From assembly GCA_964580995.1 (NCBI GenBank), contig CAZOMV010000049.1, forward strand, positions 1 through 42,033: a stretch of 42,033 bases of DNA, in the 5' to 3' direction. Below are positions 25,366-33,558 of the stretch, piece after piece; positions within the stretch are counted from its first letter, which is position 1; the number at the start of each line of letters is the position of its first letter. This DNA is from JAKJEP01 sp964580995. GTDB taxonomy: Bacteria > Planctomycetota > Phycisphaerae > Sedimentisphaerales > SM23-30. Below the pieces are notes generated by a model. That model was not told the DNA's origin. It worked only from the letters and a program-made list of their open reading frames with translations, and made no database searches. The position numbers were made by a program, and so were the translations under genes.

Positions 25366-25393
25366 GTCTAATCCCCAAGTGCGACTAAAAAGC

Positions 25394-25431
25394 ATAATCG
25401 GCAAACCGTTGGTTTTTATTTTTTCGATTAT
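25394..25431 (+). terminator. Candidate terminator of the regulator/phosphatase operon
   Basis: About 30 bases after the phosphatase stop an inner AAACC/GGTTT hairpin (25403-25415) runs into TTTTTATTTTTT, and an outer ATAATCG/CGATTAT pair (25394-25400 with 25425-25431) encloses it. The stem is short, so strength is doubtful. Confidence 0.4.
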
Positions 25432-25493
25432 ATCTTATTGGTGTATTCGATCTAGGATATTTCTGCCTATCGTTTTTGTGAAAGGAATACAAA

Positions 25494-26333
25494 ATGATAT
25501 CCAATGACAAACCGCTGGTAACGATTTGCATTCCCCATTGGCAGGTAAAGGAAATGATTACCCTCTGCCTCCGTGCCATCCGCAAGCATACCCCCAAAAT
25601 CCCCATCGAAGTGCTGGTGGTCGATAACGGCTCCCAGGACGATTCCCTGGACTATCTGCGCAGCCTGAAATGGATCCGCCTCCTCGAACGCGGCTCTTCC
25701 ACCCCCGACTTCTGGGTCAAGGCCTTCATCACCGCCCTGGACCTGGGCTTCCAGCAGTGCCGCAGCGAATATTATATGATTATGCATTCCGACACCATCG
25801 TCAAACACGATGGCTGGCTGGAACGCATGTTGGCACCTTTCCAGGATGACCCCCTCTGTGCCGCCTCCGGCGCCTGGAAACTCGAACCGCCCCGCCCCCT
25901 CTACGAATTTATGAAAAGCATAACCGATACCAAACGGGCCAGGCTCTGGCTCCGCCGCAATCTGCTGCACCAGCCAGACGCCCGCCAGATCCCCCGCGAA
26001 CTCTGCCCCCGCGACTACTGCGCCCTCTACCGTGCCGAACCCATCCGCAAATATAATCTGATCTTCAACGAGGAAGAAAAATACCGCCGCTATACCACCG
26101 CCGAACGCATGTACTATCAATTGAAAACCCACGGCTACCACGCCCAGGTCATCGACACCGTCGAAATGATGCGGTACATGGAACACCTGGCCCACGGCAC
26201 CGCCGCCCTTCGCCCCCAGGACCGCCACCTCCACCACTGGCGCACCCAGAAAAAAGGCGAACGCCGCCTCCGACGATTATTCAACATGCCCTTCATTCAG
26301 GAACTAGCAACCGCTGAGTTCCTGGACCAATAA
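25494..26333 (+). CDS. GT2-family glycosyltransferase of atypical base composition
   Basis: A 279-residue GT-A transferase. VTICIPHWQVKEMITLCLRAI and VLVVDNGSQDDSLDYLRSL form the nucleotide-binding start. YMIMHSDTIVKHDGWLERML contains the DxD-like SDT metal site, and the C-terminal half holds an acceptor region without membrane segments. The ATG has AAAGGA seven bases upstream. Codons end overwhelmingly in C: 25981-26040 is 72% GC, against about 55% in coding stretches of the adjacent arnT-like gene and far less in the flanking gaps. This suggests recent acquisition. Function is probably assembly of an LPS or other surface glycan; acceptor unknown. Confidence 0.85.
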   Translation: MISNDKPLVTICIPHWQVKEMITLCLRAIRKHTPKIPIEVLVVDNGSQDDSLDYLRSLKWIRLLERGSSTPDFWVKAFITALDLGFQQCRSEYYMIMHSDTIVKHDGWLERMLAPFQDDPLCAASGAWKLEPPRPLYEFMKSITDTKRARLWLRRNLLHQPDARQIPRELCPRDYCALYRAEPIRKYNLIFNEEEKYRRYTTAERMYYQLKTHGYHAQVIDTVEMMRYMEHLAHGTAALRPQDRHLHHWRTQKKGERRLRRLFNMPFIQELATAEFLDQ

Positions 26334-26480
26334 AAATGCTCTAATTCAATATGAGAAGTAAAACAAAACTAAAATGATATTATTATCTTACAATATCCCG
26401 TTATTCTCTAAAAATCAAGCTGTTACGGCTGAAGTAAGTATTTGAAATAGTAAAGCTGAAAATTTTGAATATATTTATTT

Positions 26481-26526
26481 ACTGGAGGAAATTGAATTGA
26501 ACCTATATAATTCGTTAGAAGTTTAA
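26481..26526 (+). promoter_or_regulatory. Possible arn operon promoter and mini-leader frame
   Basis: The AT-rich gap 26334-26598 has a perfect TATAAT at 26506-26511 with no good -35, and GGAGG (26484-26488) eight bases before a TTG that opens a nine-codon frame ending at 26526. These two readings exclude each other. Either would place control just ahead of the first arn gene. Confidence 0.25.
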
Positions 26527-26598
26527 AATATTTTTACTTTTCGTTTTGGTGGTCAAGAATATAACTGAGAGCTAATATCGCGTATAAAGGCAAATCCT

Positions 26599-28320
26599 TT
26601 GGAACCAAGTAGATTATTGACAGAAAATAAGGAGTGGACGAATGGATTGTTATTCGGAGCGGCTTGTTTCTTGTTATTCTGGAATCTGGGTGACCGGGGG
26701 CTGTGGGGTTCCGAGGGCCGCTGGGCGGAAGTGACCCGGGAAATGTTTCTGAGCGGGGATTTTTTCCATCCGACTATCGGCGGAGAACCATATTTTGACA
26801 AGCCCCTATTAACCTATTGGCTGATTGCCGGTATAACAGCTTTGACCGGGATTTTGAATGAATTGGTGGTTCGCCTGCCCAGTGCCATGGCGGGCTTAGT
26901 TGGTCTCTGGGCCACCGTTCGTCTGGGAGAACGACTGTGGTCTGCGCAAACCGGCCGAATCGCCGGCTGGATCCTGCTGACCAGTTACGGATTTCTTTTC
27001 TGGTCCCGCATGGCGGCGGCGGAAACGGAAAATATGGCCGCTATTATCGTATGTGTTTTGTGGTACTGGTACCGGAGAGATCATCTAGGTTTTACCACTT
27101 TCCTGATTTTGTATCTGATTGCTTTCGTTGGCGCTATGAATAAGGGGCTTACCGCTGTGGTAGTACCCATGGTTGCCATTGTGCCGGATTATCTGGAAGC
27201 GGGACATTGGAAAAACCTGCTGCGGCCTGGCCATTTTCTGGCTCTGGGAATCGGAGTGGCTATTTATTTGTCTCCCTTTTTCTATGCCCACCTGACCCGG
27301 CCGGAGGGCTATCAGTCCAGCGGCCTGGCATTGGTCTTTCAGGAAAATATCCTGCGATATTTTAATCCGATCGATCATCAGAATCCCTTCTATATTTACC
27401 TGTATTCTGTTCCGAAGCTCATTCTGCCCTGGGCGCCGCTGTTTATTGTAGCCCTGGTGGGTACTTTTCGAAACTGGAAGAAACTGGACAATCACACCCG
27501 CTGGTTATTGAAGGCTATCGTGCTGATATTTCTTTTCTTTACGGCTTCCGGGTCAAGACGCAGTTATTATATTCTGCCTATTTTGCCATTTTGTGCGTTG
27601 GTAACCTCGGCATTTATTATCCACCTGAAAGAAAGCTGGGCCGATAAATACCAACGGGTAGGAATGAATATTCAGAAAAATTTACTAATGGGATTAATTG
27701 CTGCGGAACTGATGGCTCCCGTTTTTTTTATGATTTTGAAATCGGCAAAAGGTTTTCCCCTTTCGTTTTCGCTTAATATAATCAGCCTTGTAACGGGCGG
27801 TACAGCCCTGCTAACGGGGCTGGTGGTTTATAAATATAATGTACTGACACGGCTCTGCCCGGAAAATCGCCTGCTTATCTCACTGATTGCCATTGCCGGT
27901 ATTACCCTGGGAGGATTTTTTTGCTGGCAGAATAATATTCTGGATGGTTTTCGTACGGAACGAGCCTTTGCTCAGGAATTGCAGTCTCAGCTGGCGGATG
28001 TCCCGCCGGAAAGAATTGGTTTTTACCCGAAAAGTGATGCCAAAATGCTTTTTTATCTGGGAAAGGATAAACCCACTCAATCGGTAAAAACGGCTCTCCA
28101 GTGGCAGCGTTTTCTGGCAGGAGAACCGCCTTGGGTAGTTATCGCGCAACGCAGGTATGCAAAAAAGATTCTGTCAGGGAAGCCGGATTGGGTAGAGAAG
28201 GCAAATCCCTGGGAATCGGCCTCATCACAGGAGAAAAAATGGTCTGCGTGGAAGTTGCAGAGTGCATCCCAAGTGGGTCTTACACCTGCCGCAGAGGAAA
28301 CCAGTCAAGATGAGAAATAA
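26599..28320 (+). CDS. ArnT-like (GT83/PMT family) lipid glycosyltransferase, paralogue 1
   Basis: A 573-residue polytopic GT-C transferase with about 12 membrane segments and a C-terminal periplasmic domain. The first periplasmic loop reads GLWGSEGRWAEVTREMFLSGDFFHPTIGG, then EPYFDKPLLTYW. ArnT's usual DE pair is therefore SE here, while the second acidic residue (Asp of FDKP) is kept. ArnT enzymes move L-Ara4N from undecaprenyl phosphate to lipid A. No in-frame ATG is available, so a TTG at 26599, eight bases after AAAGG, is taken as start. The stop overlaps the arnB start by 11 bases. It is more divergent from enterobacterial ArnT than the last gene of the operon and may use another sugar. 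Confidence 0.85.
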   Translation: MEPSRLLTENKEWTNGLLFGAACFLLFWNLGDRGLWGSEGRWAEVTREMFLSGDFFHPTIGGEPYFDKPLLTYWLIAGITALTGILNELVVRLPSAMAGLVGLWATVRLGERLWSAQTGRIAGWILLTSYGFLFWSRMAAAETENMAAIIVCVLWYWYRRDHLGFTTFLILYLIAFVGAMNKGLTAVVVPMVAIVPDYLEAGHWKNLLRPGHFLALGIGVAIYLSPFFYAHLTRPEGYQSSGLALVFQENILRYFNPIDHQNPFYIYLYSVPKLILPWAPLFIVALVGTFRNWKKLDNHTRWLLKAIVLIFLFFTASGSRRSYYILPILPFCALVTSAFIIHLKESWADKYQRVGMNIQKNLLMGLIAAELMAPVFFMILKSAKGFPLSFSLNIISLVTGGTALLTGLVVYKYNVLTRLCPENRLLISLIAIAGITLGGFFCWQNNILDGFRTERAFAQELQSQLADVPPERIGFYPKSDAKMLFYLGKDKPTQSVKTALQWQRFLAGEPPWVVIAQRRYAKKILSGKPDWVEKANPWESASSQEKKWSAWKLQSASQVGLTPAAEETSQDEK

Positions 28321-29479
28321 TTTTTTACCTTTTTCGCGTCCATCCATTACTGAAGCGGAAATATCTGCTGTGAATGAGGTGCTGCGTTCGGGCTGGATTA
28401 CGACCGGCCTAAAGACTGCCGAATTTGAACAGCGATTCAGTACTTATGTAGGTTGTCCGGAGTCGGTGGCGTTATGTTCGGCAACAGCCGGTATGCACCT
28501 GGCGATCCAGGCACTTGGCATCGGTCCCGGTGATGAAGTGGTTACTCCTTCTCTGACTTGGGTTTCTACCATAAATCTGATTGTTCTGGCTGGGGCAACG
28601 CCGGTGTTTGCCGATGTGGACAGGAACACCTTGATGGTTACCCCGGAAACCATCCGGGAGTGCCTTACGGAGAAAACACGTTTGGTTATTCCCGTGCACT
28701 TTGCCGGTGCGGCAGTGGATTTGGACTCTATTCGCCAGCTTGCTTGGAACAGGCAGATCGTCCTGATCGAGGATGCTGCTCATGCGGTGGGCACCTGCTA
28801 TAAAGGTAAACCAGTCGGGCAAAGTGGAACTTCCATCTTTTCCTTTCATCCCATCAAAAACATCACAACCGGGGAAGGGGGTATGTTTTGTTCGGATGAT
28901 TCGAAGCTGCTGGAACACATACGAAGGCTCAAATTTCACGGTCTGGGCGTAGATGCCTATGACCGCCAGATGCAGGGGCGATCCCCTCAGGCGCAGGTTC
29001 TGGAGCCGGGCTTCAAATACAACATGACGGATATTGCCGCCGTTCTGGGTTTAAAGCAACTGGAACGAGTGAACCAACTTAACCGCCAGCGAACCGAATT
29101 AGCAATGCTGTATCGCCAACGACTCAATGAGATCGAGGAAGTTCTTCCTCTAGCTGATCCGGCTTATCCGATCAAACATGCCTGGCATCTTTTTATTATG
29201 CGGCTGGATACGGATAAAGTAAAGCTGACAAGGGATGAATTTATGACCGAACTGAAACAGCGAAATATCGGAACCGGTCTGCATTTCCGGGCGGTACATC
29301 AGCAAAAATACTATCAGGAACATAACAATCTGTGGCGGGGACATCTGCCGAATACCGAATGGAATTCGGATCGAATCTGCTCCCTGCCTCTCTTTCCGGA
29401 TATGACCGCCGAGGATGTCGATGATGTGGTGGATACGATTAAAGATGTCCTCTCTCAAACCGAAGGCCATAGAGGTTGA
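28310..29479 (+). CDS. arnB: UDP-L-Ara4O C-4" aminotransferase ArnB
   Basis: This PLP enzyme converts UDP-L-Ara4O to UDP-L-Ara4N with glutamate as amino donor. The 389 residues follow E. coli ArnB closely. FLPFSRPSI lies near the start, then SGWITTG, SATAGMHLAIQAL, GDEVVTPSLTWVST, EDAAHAVGTCYKGK, the PLP lysine Lys183 in SFHPIKNITTGEGG, LKFHGLGVDAYDRQ, GTGLHFRAVHQQKYYQ and NTEWNSDRICSLPLFPDMT. The ATG at 28310 overlaps the preceding arnT-like gene; longer in-frame starts exist only inside that gene. It is the second gene of the arn operon, and arnC follows. Confidence 0.96.
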   Translation: MRNNFLPFSRPSITEAEISAVNEVLRSGWITTGLKTAEFEQRFSTYVGCPESVALCSATAGMHLAIQALGIGPGDEVVTPSLTWVSTINLIVLAGATPVFADVDRNTLMVTPETIRECLTEKTRLVIPVHFAGAAVDLDSIRQLAWNRQIVLIEDAAHAVGTCYKGKPVGQSGTSIFSFHPIKNITTGEGGMFCSDDSKLLEHIRRLKFHGLGVDAYDRQMQGRSPQAQVLEPGFKYNMTDIAAVLGLKQLERVNQLNRQRTELAMLYRQRLNEIEEVLPLADPAYPIKHAWHLFIMRLDTDKVKLTRDEFMTELKQRNIGTGLHFRAVHQQKYYQEHNNLWRGHLPNTEWNSDRICSLPLFPDMTAEDVDDVVDTIKDVLSQTEGHRG

Positions 29480-29507
29480 CATTGCCTTGAAAGGAGAAAG
29501 CCTGAAC

Positions 29508-30662
29508 ATGGGAAAAATACGAAATCTGGATAATCCACAGTCCCAAGAAACAGCCGCAGCATCGAAACAACCGGTTGCCTACGAACGGATTCGAAGTTCG
29601 TCTCCGATTCTCGATAACAAGACATTAGCTAAAACCTCCGATTCTGCTCAAGTAGTACGGGAACAGGATGAAATAGCTACAGACCCACAAAACTATATAG
29701 TGTCCTTAGTAATACCCGTATTTAACGAAGAAGAGAATCTGGACGAACTGATTCGGCGCTGCCTGGAAACATGCAGAACCATAGGGAAACGTTTTGAAAT
29801 TATTCTGGTGGATGACGGCAGCCGGGATAGTTCCCCGCAAAAAATCCATCAGGCGGCCAAAGATCACAACGGTAATGTGGTTGGTGTATTGCTGAATCGG
29901 AATTATGGCCAGCATGCCGCGGTTACAGCCGGCTTTGCCGAAGCCAGGGGTAATATCATCGTTACCCTGGATGCCGATTTGCAGAATCCGCCGGAGGAAA
30001 TTCCCCGGTTAGTCAAAAAAATAGAAGAAGGCTATGATGTGGTCGGCAGTGTGCGGGTGCCCCGGCAGGATACTTTGTTCCGCAGATTGGCCTCCCGGAT
30101 TGTCAACAAGGCGGCCCAGAGAGCAACCGGTGTGAATATGCACGATTATGGGTGTATGCTGCGAGCCTATCGCCGGCCAATCATTGACGCCATGCTGCAA
30201 TGTCAGGAGCGGAGTACCTTCATCCCGATTCTGGCGAACAGTTTTGCCCGGGCCACCGCGGAAATCGAGGTCAGCCACGCCGAACGAAGTGTAGGCCAAT
30301 CGAAGTACAGTATGTACCGGCTGATTAAACTGGAATTCGATATGCTGACCAGTATGACAACGTTTCCCCTGCGGGTTTTGAGCGTAGTAGGAACAATCGT
30401 ATCCGTTGCCGGAGTGGGCTTTGGTATCTTTCTATTGATTATGCGGATGATCTACGGACCCGGCTGGGCGGCGGAGGGTGTGTTTACGCTATTTGCCATC
30501 CTCTTCATCTTTATCGGAGCACAATTTATCGGGATGGGTCTGCTGGGTGAGTATATTGGACGGATTTACCATGATGTCCGAGCCAGACCTCGTTATTTTG
30601 TCCAAGAGGTGGTTGGCCGAGACAATAAAAATACGATTCCACAGAATACCTCAAAACTGTAA
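29508..30662 (+). CDS. arnC: Undecaprenyl-phosphate L-Ara4FN transferase ArnC
   Basis: This membrane-anchored GT2 enzyme transfers formylated L-Ara4N from UDP to undecaprenyl phosphate. It matches E. coli ArnC along its length: SLVIPVFNEEENLDELIRR, ILVDDGSRDSS, LLNRNYGQHAAVTAGF, TLDADLQNPPEEIPRLV, DYGCMLRAYRRPI, ERSTFIPILANSFAR, two C-terminal membrane helices, then GAQFIGMGLLGEYIGRIYHDVRARPRYFVQE-type sequence ending the protein. At 384 residues it is longer than the usual ~322 because of an N-terminal extension of about 52 polar, probably disordered residues. AAGGAG precedes the ATG at 29508 by 11 bases. Confidence 0.95.
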   Translation: MGKIRNLDNPQSQETAAASKQPVAYERIRSSSPILDNKTLAKTSDSAQVVREQDEIATDPQNYIVSLVIPVFNEEENLDELIRRCLETCRTIGKRFEIILVDDGSRDSSPQKIHQAAKDHNGNVVGVLLNRNYGQHAAVTAGFAEARGNIIVTLDADLQNPPEEIPRLVKKIEEGYDVVGSVRVPRQDTLFRRLASRIVNKAAQRATGVNMHDYGCMLRAYRRPIIDAMLQCQERSTFIPILANSFARATAEIEVSHAERSVGQSKYSMYRLIKLEFDMLTSMTTFPLRVLSVVGTIVSVAGVGFGIFLLIMRMIYGPGWAAEGVFTLFAILFIFIGAQFIGMGLLGEYIGRIYHDVRARPRYFVQEVVGRDNKNTIPQNTSKL

Positions 30663-30706
30663 GTAAAATGTTCAAACGGAAAATTTTACAATTAAGGAGA
30701 ATTGCC

Positions 30707-31246
30707 ATGAAACGAAACTACTTGGTGTTGGGCGTAATCGCCCTTCTGATATCGGCTTCCGGCTGCATGAATATCCATGCGGGAAAGCATTCAGGAAAAA
30801 AAGAACATGCGTGTATGACTTTGCCTGCTCCCGTAAAAGCAGCGGTTGATGGTTTGTATCCTCAGGCACAGATTAAGAAAGTTAAATGGGATGAGGAAAG
30901 CGTAAAGGTCTATGAAATAGAAGTGAAACAGGATGGTCAGGAGTATGAATTAACGATCACACCGGATGGAACCGTTGTGGAAAAAGAAGGGGAAATTACT
31001 ATCGATAGCCTTCCTGAGGCAATCAAAACCACATTGGCTGAGGCTACAATGGAAGAAGCAGAACAGGAAGTTACCTACTGGGTTGTCACTCTCCAAAAAC
31101 TTGATAATCCCAAAGTGACTTATACCGTGGAACTGAAGCAGAACGGCAAGGAAATAGAGATGAAACTTTCCGACGATGGAACAATTCTCGAAAAAGAAAC
31201 AGGAGATGATAAGGATGAATCGCATCATAACAAAAAACGGGATTAA
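30707..31246 (+). CDS. PepSY-like small lipoprotein within the arn operon
   Basis: A 179-residue protein with a lipoprotein-type signal (NYLVLGVIALLISASGC, Cys about 21) and a strong AAGGAG ribosome site. The mature part contains two similar alpha/beta units of PepSY/DUF2874 character. The first is LPAPVKAAVDGLYPQAQIKK, then VYEIEVKQDGQEYELTITPDGTVVEKE. The second is LPEAIKTTLAEATMEEAEQE, then TYTVELKQNGKEIEMKLSDDGTILEKE. The tail is Asp/Lys/His-rich. PepSY-like proteins are periplasmic and sometimes inhibit proteases or sense signals. Placement between arnC and arnA is not part of the classical operon, so a role in sensing or buffering envelope cations or peptides is only a guess. Confidence 0.8.
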   Translation: MKRNYLVLGVIALLISASGCMNIHAGKHSGKKEHACMTLPAPVKAAVDGLYPQAQIKKVKWDEESVKVYEIEVKQDGQEYELTITPDGTVVEKEGEITIDSLPEAIKTTLAEATMEEAEQEVTYWVVTLQKLDNPKVTYTVELKQNGKEIEMKLSDDGTILEKETGDDKDESHHNKKRD

Positions 31247-31359
31247 GTGGATAACCCGATTAAGATCGTAAAAGCAAGGTTGCAAGACTATTATACTATG
31301 AAGCCTAGGGATTCTATTACATGCTGCTTAGTAAATAAAACTAATTCAGAGGTTATGAT

Positions 31360-33480
31360 ATGAAAGCTGTAGTATTAGCCTATCACAATATCGGTTGCCT
31401 AGGTATTGAGGCCCTGCTGCGAAACGGATTTGAAATAGCGGCGGTCTTTACGCATAAGGACAATCCGCAAGAAAATATCTGGTTTGATTCGGTGGCGGAA
31501 CTGGCGGCGTCCCGGAATCTGCCGGTTTTTGCGCCGGAGGATATTAATCATCCCTTGTGGGTCCGGAAGATCCGAGAGATGAAGCCGGATATTATTTTCT
31601 CCTTTTATTACCGCCGTATGATCAAACCTTCGATTCTGAGCATTCCCCCGCAGGGCTGTCTCAATTTACACGGTTCCCTTCTACCTCAGTACCGTGGCCG
31701 CTGTCCGGTGAACTGGGTTCTGGTGAACGGGGAAAAGGAAACCGGTGTCACACTGCATTATATGACACCCAAACCGGACGATGGAGATATTGTGGCCCAG
31801 CGTAAAATCGTAATCACGGACGAGGACACCGCCAAAACACTGTTTGAAAAAATCGAGGAATCCTCTATTACCTTGCTGAATGAGATTCTCCCGAAAATTA
31901 AAAAAGGTACCGCCTCCCGTAAGCCCCAGGATCATAGCCGGGCCAGTTATTATGGCGGGCGCCGGCCGGAAGATGGACTGATTGACTGGACCGGCAACTC
32001 ACGTCAGGTGCGAAACCTGGTCCGGGCGGTTACCCGGCCCTATCCCGGCGCTTTCAGCTATATCGGGGACCGAATATGTTTTTTTTGGATGGTTTCGGAA
32101 TGGCCCGGCGGGGATAAAGATTCCTGTCCCGGCACGGTCCTTTCCACCGAGCCGCTGATTATTTCCTGCGGTGACGGCGCAGTAAAGATCGACTTCGGCC
32201 AGTTGGAAGACGGTGTCTACATTAGCGGCAGTCAGCTCGCACGCGAGTTAAATCTGGTACAGAGGATGAAATTCGGCACCAGTCCCAGCCGACGGGTTGA
32301 GTCAATGAAAAAGAAGAGCGTGTTGATCCTGGGAGTTAACGGTTTCATTGGCAATGCCCTGAGCGAGAGACTGCTGGCAAGCGGGAAATATGAAGTTCAT
32401 GGCATGGACCTTCGTTCCACCTACATTCAGCATTTACTGGATAAACCCGGTTTCCATTTTGAAGAAGGCGACATTTCCATCCATGGGGAATGGATTGAAT
32501 ATCACATCAAAAAATGCGACATTATTGTGCCTTTGGTCGCGATTGCCACCCCGATCGAATATACGCGGAATCCCCTGCGGGTCTTTGAGCTGGATTTTGA
32601 AGAAAATCTGCGGGTGGTTCGCTATTGTGTAAAATACCAGAAGCGGCTGATATTCCCCTCGACTTCGGAAGTGTACGGAATGTGCAATGAAGAGGAGTTT
32701 GATGAAGACAATTCCAGGCTGATACTAGGCCCAATCCGGATGCAGCGATGGATTTATTCCTGCTGCAAACAATTGCTCGATCGGGTGATCTGGGCCTATG
32801 GCCAAAAGGAAAATCTGGCGTTCACCCTTTTCCGGCCCTTCAACTGGATTGGACCGAAACTGGACAGTTTAACCTCCGCCCGCATCGGCAGTTCCCGTGT
32901 CATTACCCAGTTGATCCTGAATCTGGTGGAAGGTGCTCCCATTTTATTGATAGACGGCGGCCTGCAAAAACGCTGCTTTACCGATGTTTCGGATGGGATC
33001 GAAGCCCTCTACCGGATTATGGAAAATCCGCAAGGTCTTTGCGATGGCCGGATCATCAATATCGGCAATCCCGACAATGAACTGAGCATCCGGGGTCTGG
33101 CCGAGTTGCTGTTGGCTAAATTTGATGAGCATCCCCTGCGATCCCAGTTTCCACCTTTCGCGGGATTTCGGGAGATAGAAAGCGGTTCGTATTATGGCAA
33201 GGGGTATCAGGATGTGGAACACCGCAAACCCAGCATTAAAAATGCCCGCAAGCTTCTGGATTGGTCTCCCCAGGTGAAAATGGAACAGTCTGTAGCCCAG
33301 ACGCTGGATTTCTTCCTGCAGGAGGCGATTCAGCACCAGGAATTGGAACGGACGGAAAGTCTGGAAAAACCGGCTGACAAAAGACCACAGGATTCCTCCA
33401 TCCCGACCACCCAGAGAATTGGTCCGCCATATTGCTACCCCTCTTCTGACAGTAAAAAACCGAAGCAGTTGAGAGTCTAA
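31360..33480 (+). CDS. arnA: Bifunctional UDP-L-Ara4N formyltransferase/UDP-GlcA oxidative decarboxylase ArnA
   Basis: Two cytoplasmic domains. The N-terminal formyltransferase (1-~305) has the catalytic residues at the same numbers as E. coli: Asn102 and His104 in LNLHGSLLPQYRGRCP, and Asp140 in KPDDGD. The C-terminal SDR decarboxylase (~316-660) has the NAD loop ILGVNGFIGNALSERL, the catalytic pair Ser436-Glu437 in PSTSEVYGM, IYSCCKQLLDRVIWAYG and FRPFNWIGPKLD. It makes UDP-Ara4O from UDP-GlcA and formylates UDP-L-Ara4N. At 706 residues it exceeds the usual 660 through a polar C-terminal tail of ~45 residues. AGAGG lies seven bases before the ATG. No UDP-glucose dehydrogenase gene is present here to supply UDP-GlcA. 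Confidence 0.96.
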   Translation: MKAVVLAYHNIGCLGIEALLRNGFEIAAVFTHKDNPQENIWFDSVAELAASRNLPVFAPEDINHPLWVRKIREMKPDIIFSFYYRRMIKPSILSIPPQGCLNLHGSLLPQYRGRCPVNWVLVNGEKETGVTLHYMTPKPDDGDIVAQRKIVITDEDTAKTLFEKIEESSITLLNEILPKIKKGTASRKPQDHSRASYYGGRRPEDGLIDWTGNSRQVRNLVRAVTRPYPGAFSYIGDRICFFWMVSEWPGGDKDSCPGTVLSTEPLIISCGDGAVKIDFGQLEDGVYISGSQLARELNLVQRMKFGTSPSRRVESMKKKSVLILGVNGFIGNALSERLLASGKYEVHGMDLRSTYIQHLLDKPGFHFEEGDISIHGEWIEYHIKKCDIIVPLVAIATPIEYTRNPLRVFELDFEENLRVVRYCVKYQKRLIFPSTSEVYGMCNEEEFDEDNSRLILGPIRMQRWIYSCCKQLLDRVIWAYGQKENLAFTLFRPFNWIGPKLDSLTSARIGSSRVITQLILNLVEGAPILLIDGGLQKRCFTDVSDGIEALYRIMENPQGLCDGRIINIGNPDNELSIRGLAELLLAKFDEHPLRSQFPPFAGFREIESGSYYGKGYQDVEHRKPSIKNARKLLDWSPQVKMEQSVAQTLDFFLQEAIQHQELERTESLEKPADKRPQDSSIPTTQRIGPPYCYPSSDSKKPKQLRV

Positions 33481-33558
33481 TGGGCAGCAAATTATAATTT
33501 TAAACGAAACAGATCGGCTCAACAAGATACAATATTTGAATACAAATAGTATTTTACA

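Noticed and set aside
25467..26237. A 256-codon open frame on the minus strand opposite the GT2 gene
   Set aside because: It is Gly/Val/Phe-rich and mirrors the C-ending codon bias of the real gene. GC-rich genes with few A/T wobble bases leave long antisense frames; it has no ribosome site and no family motif.
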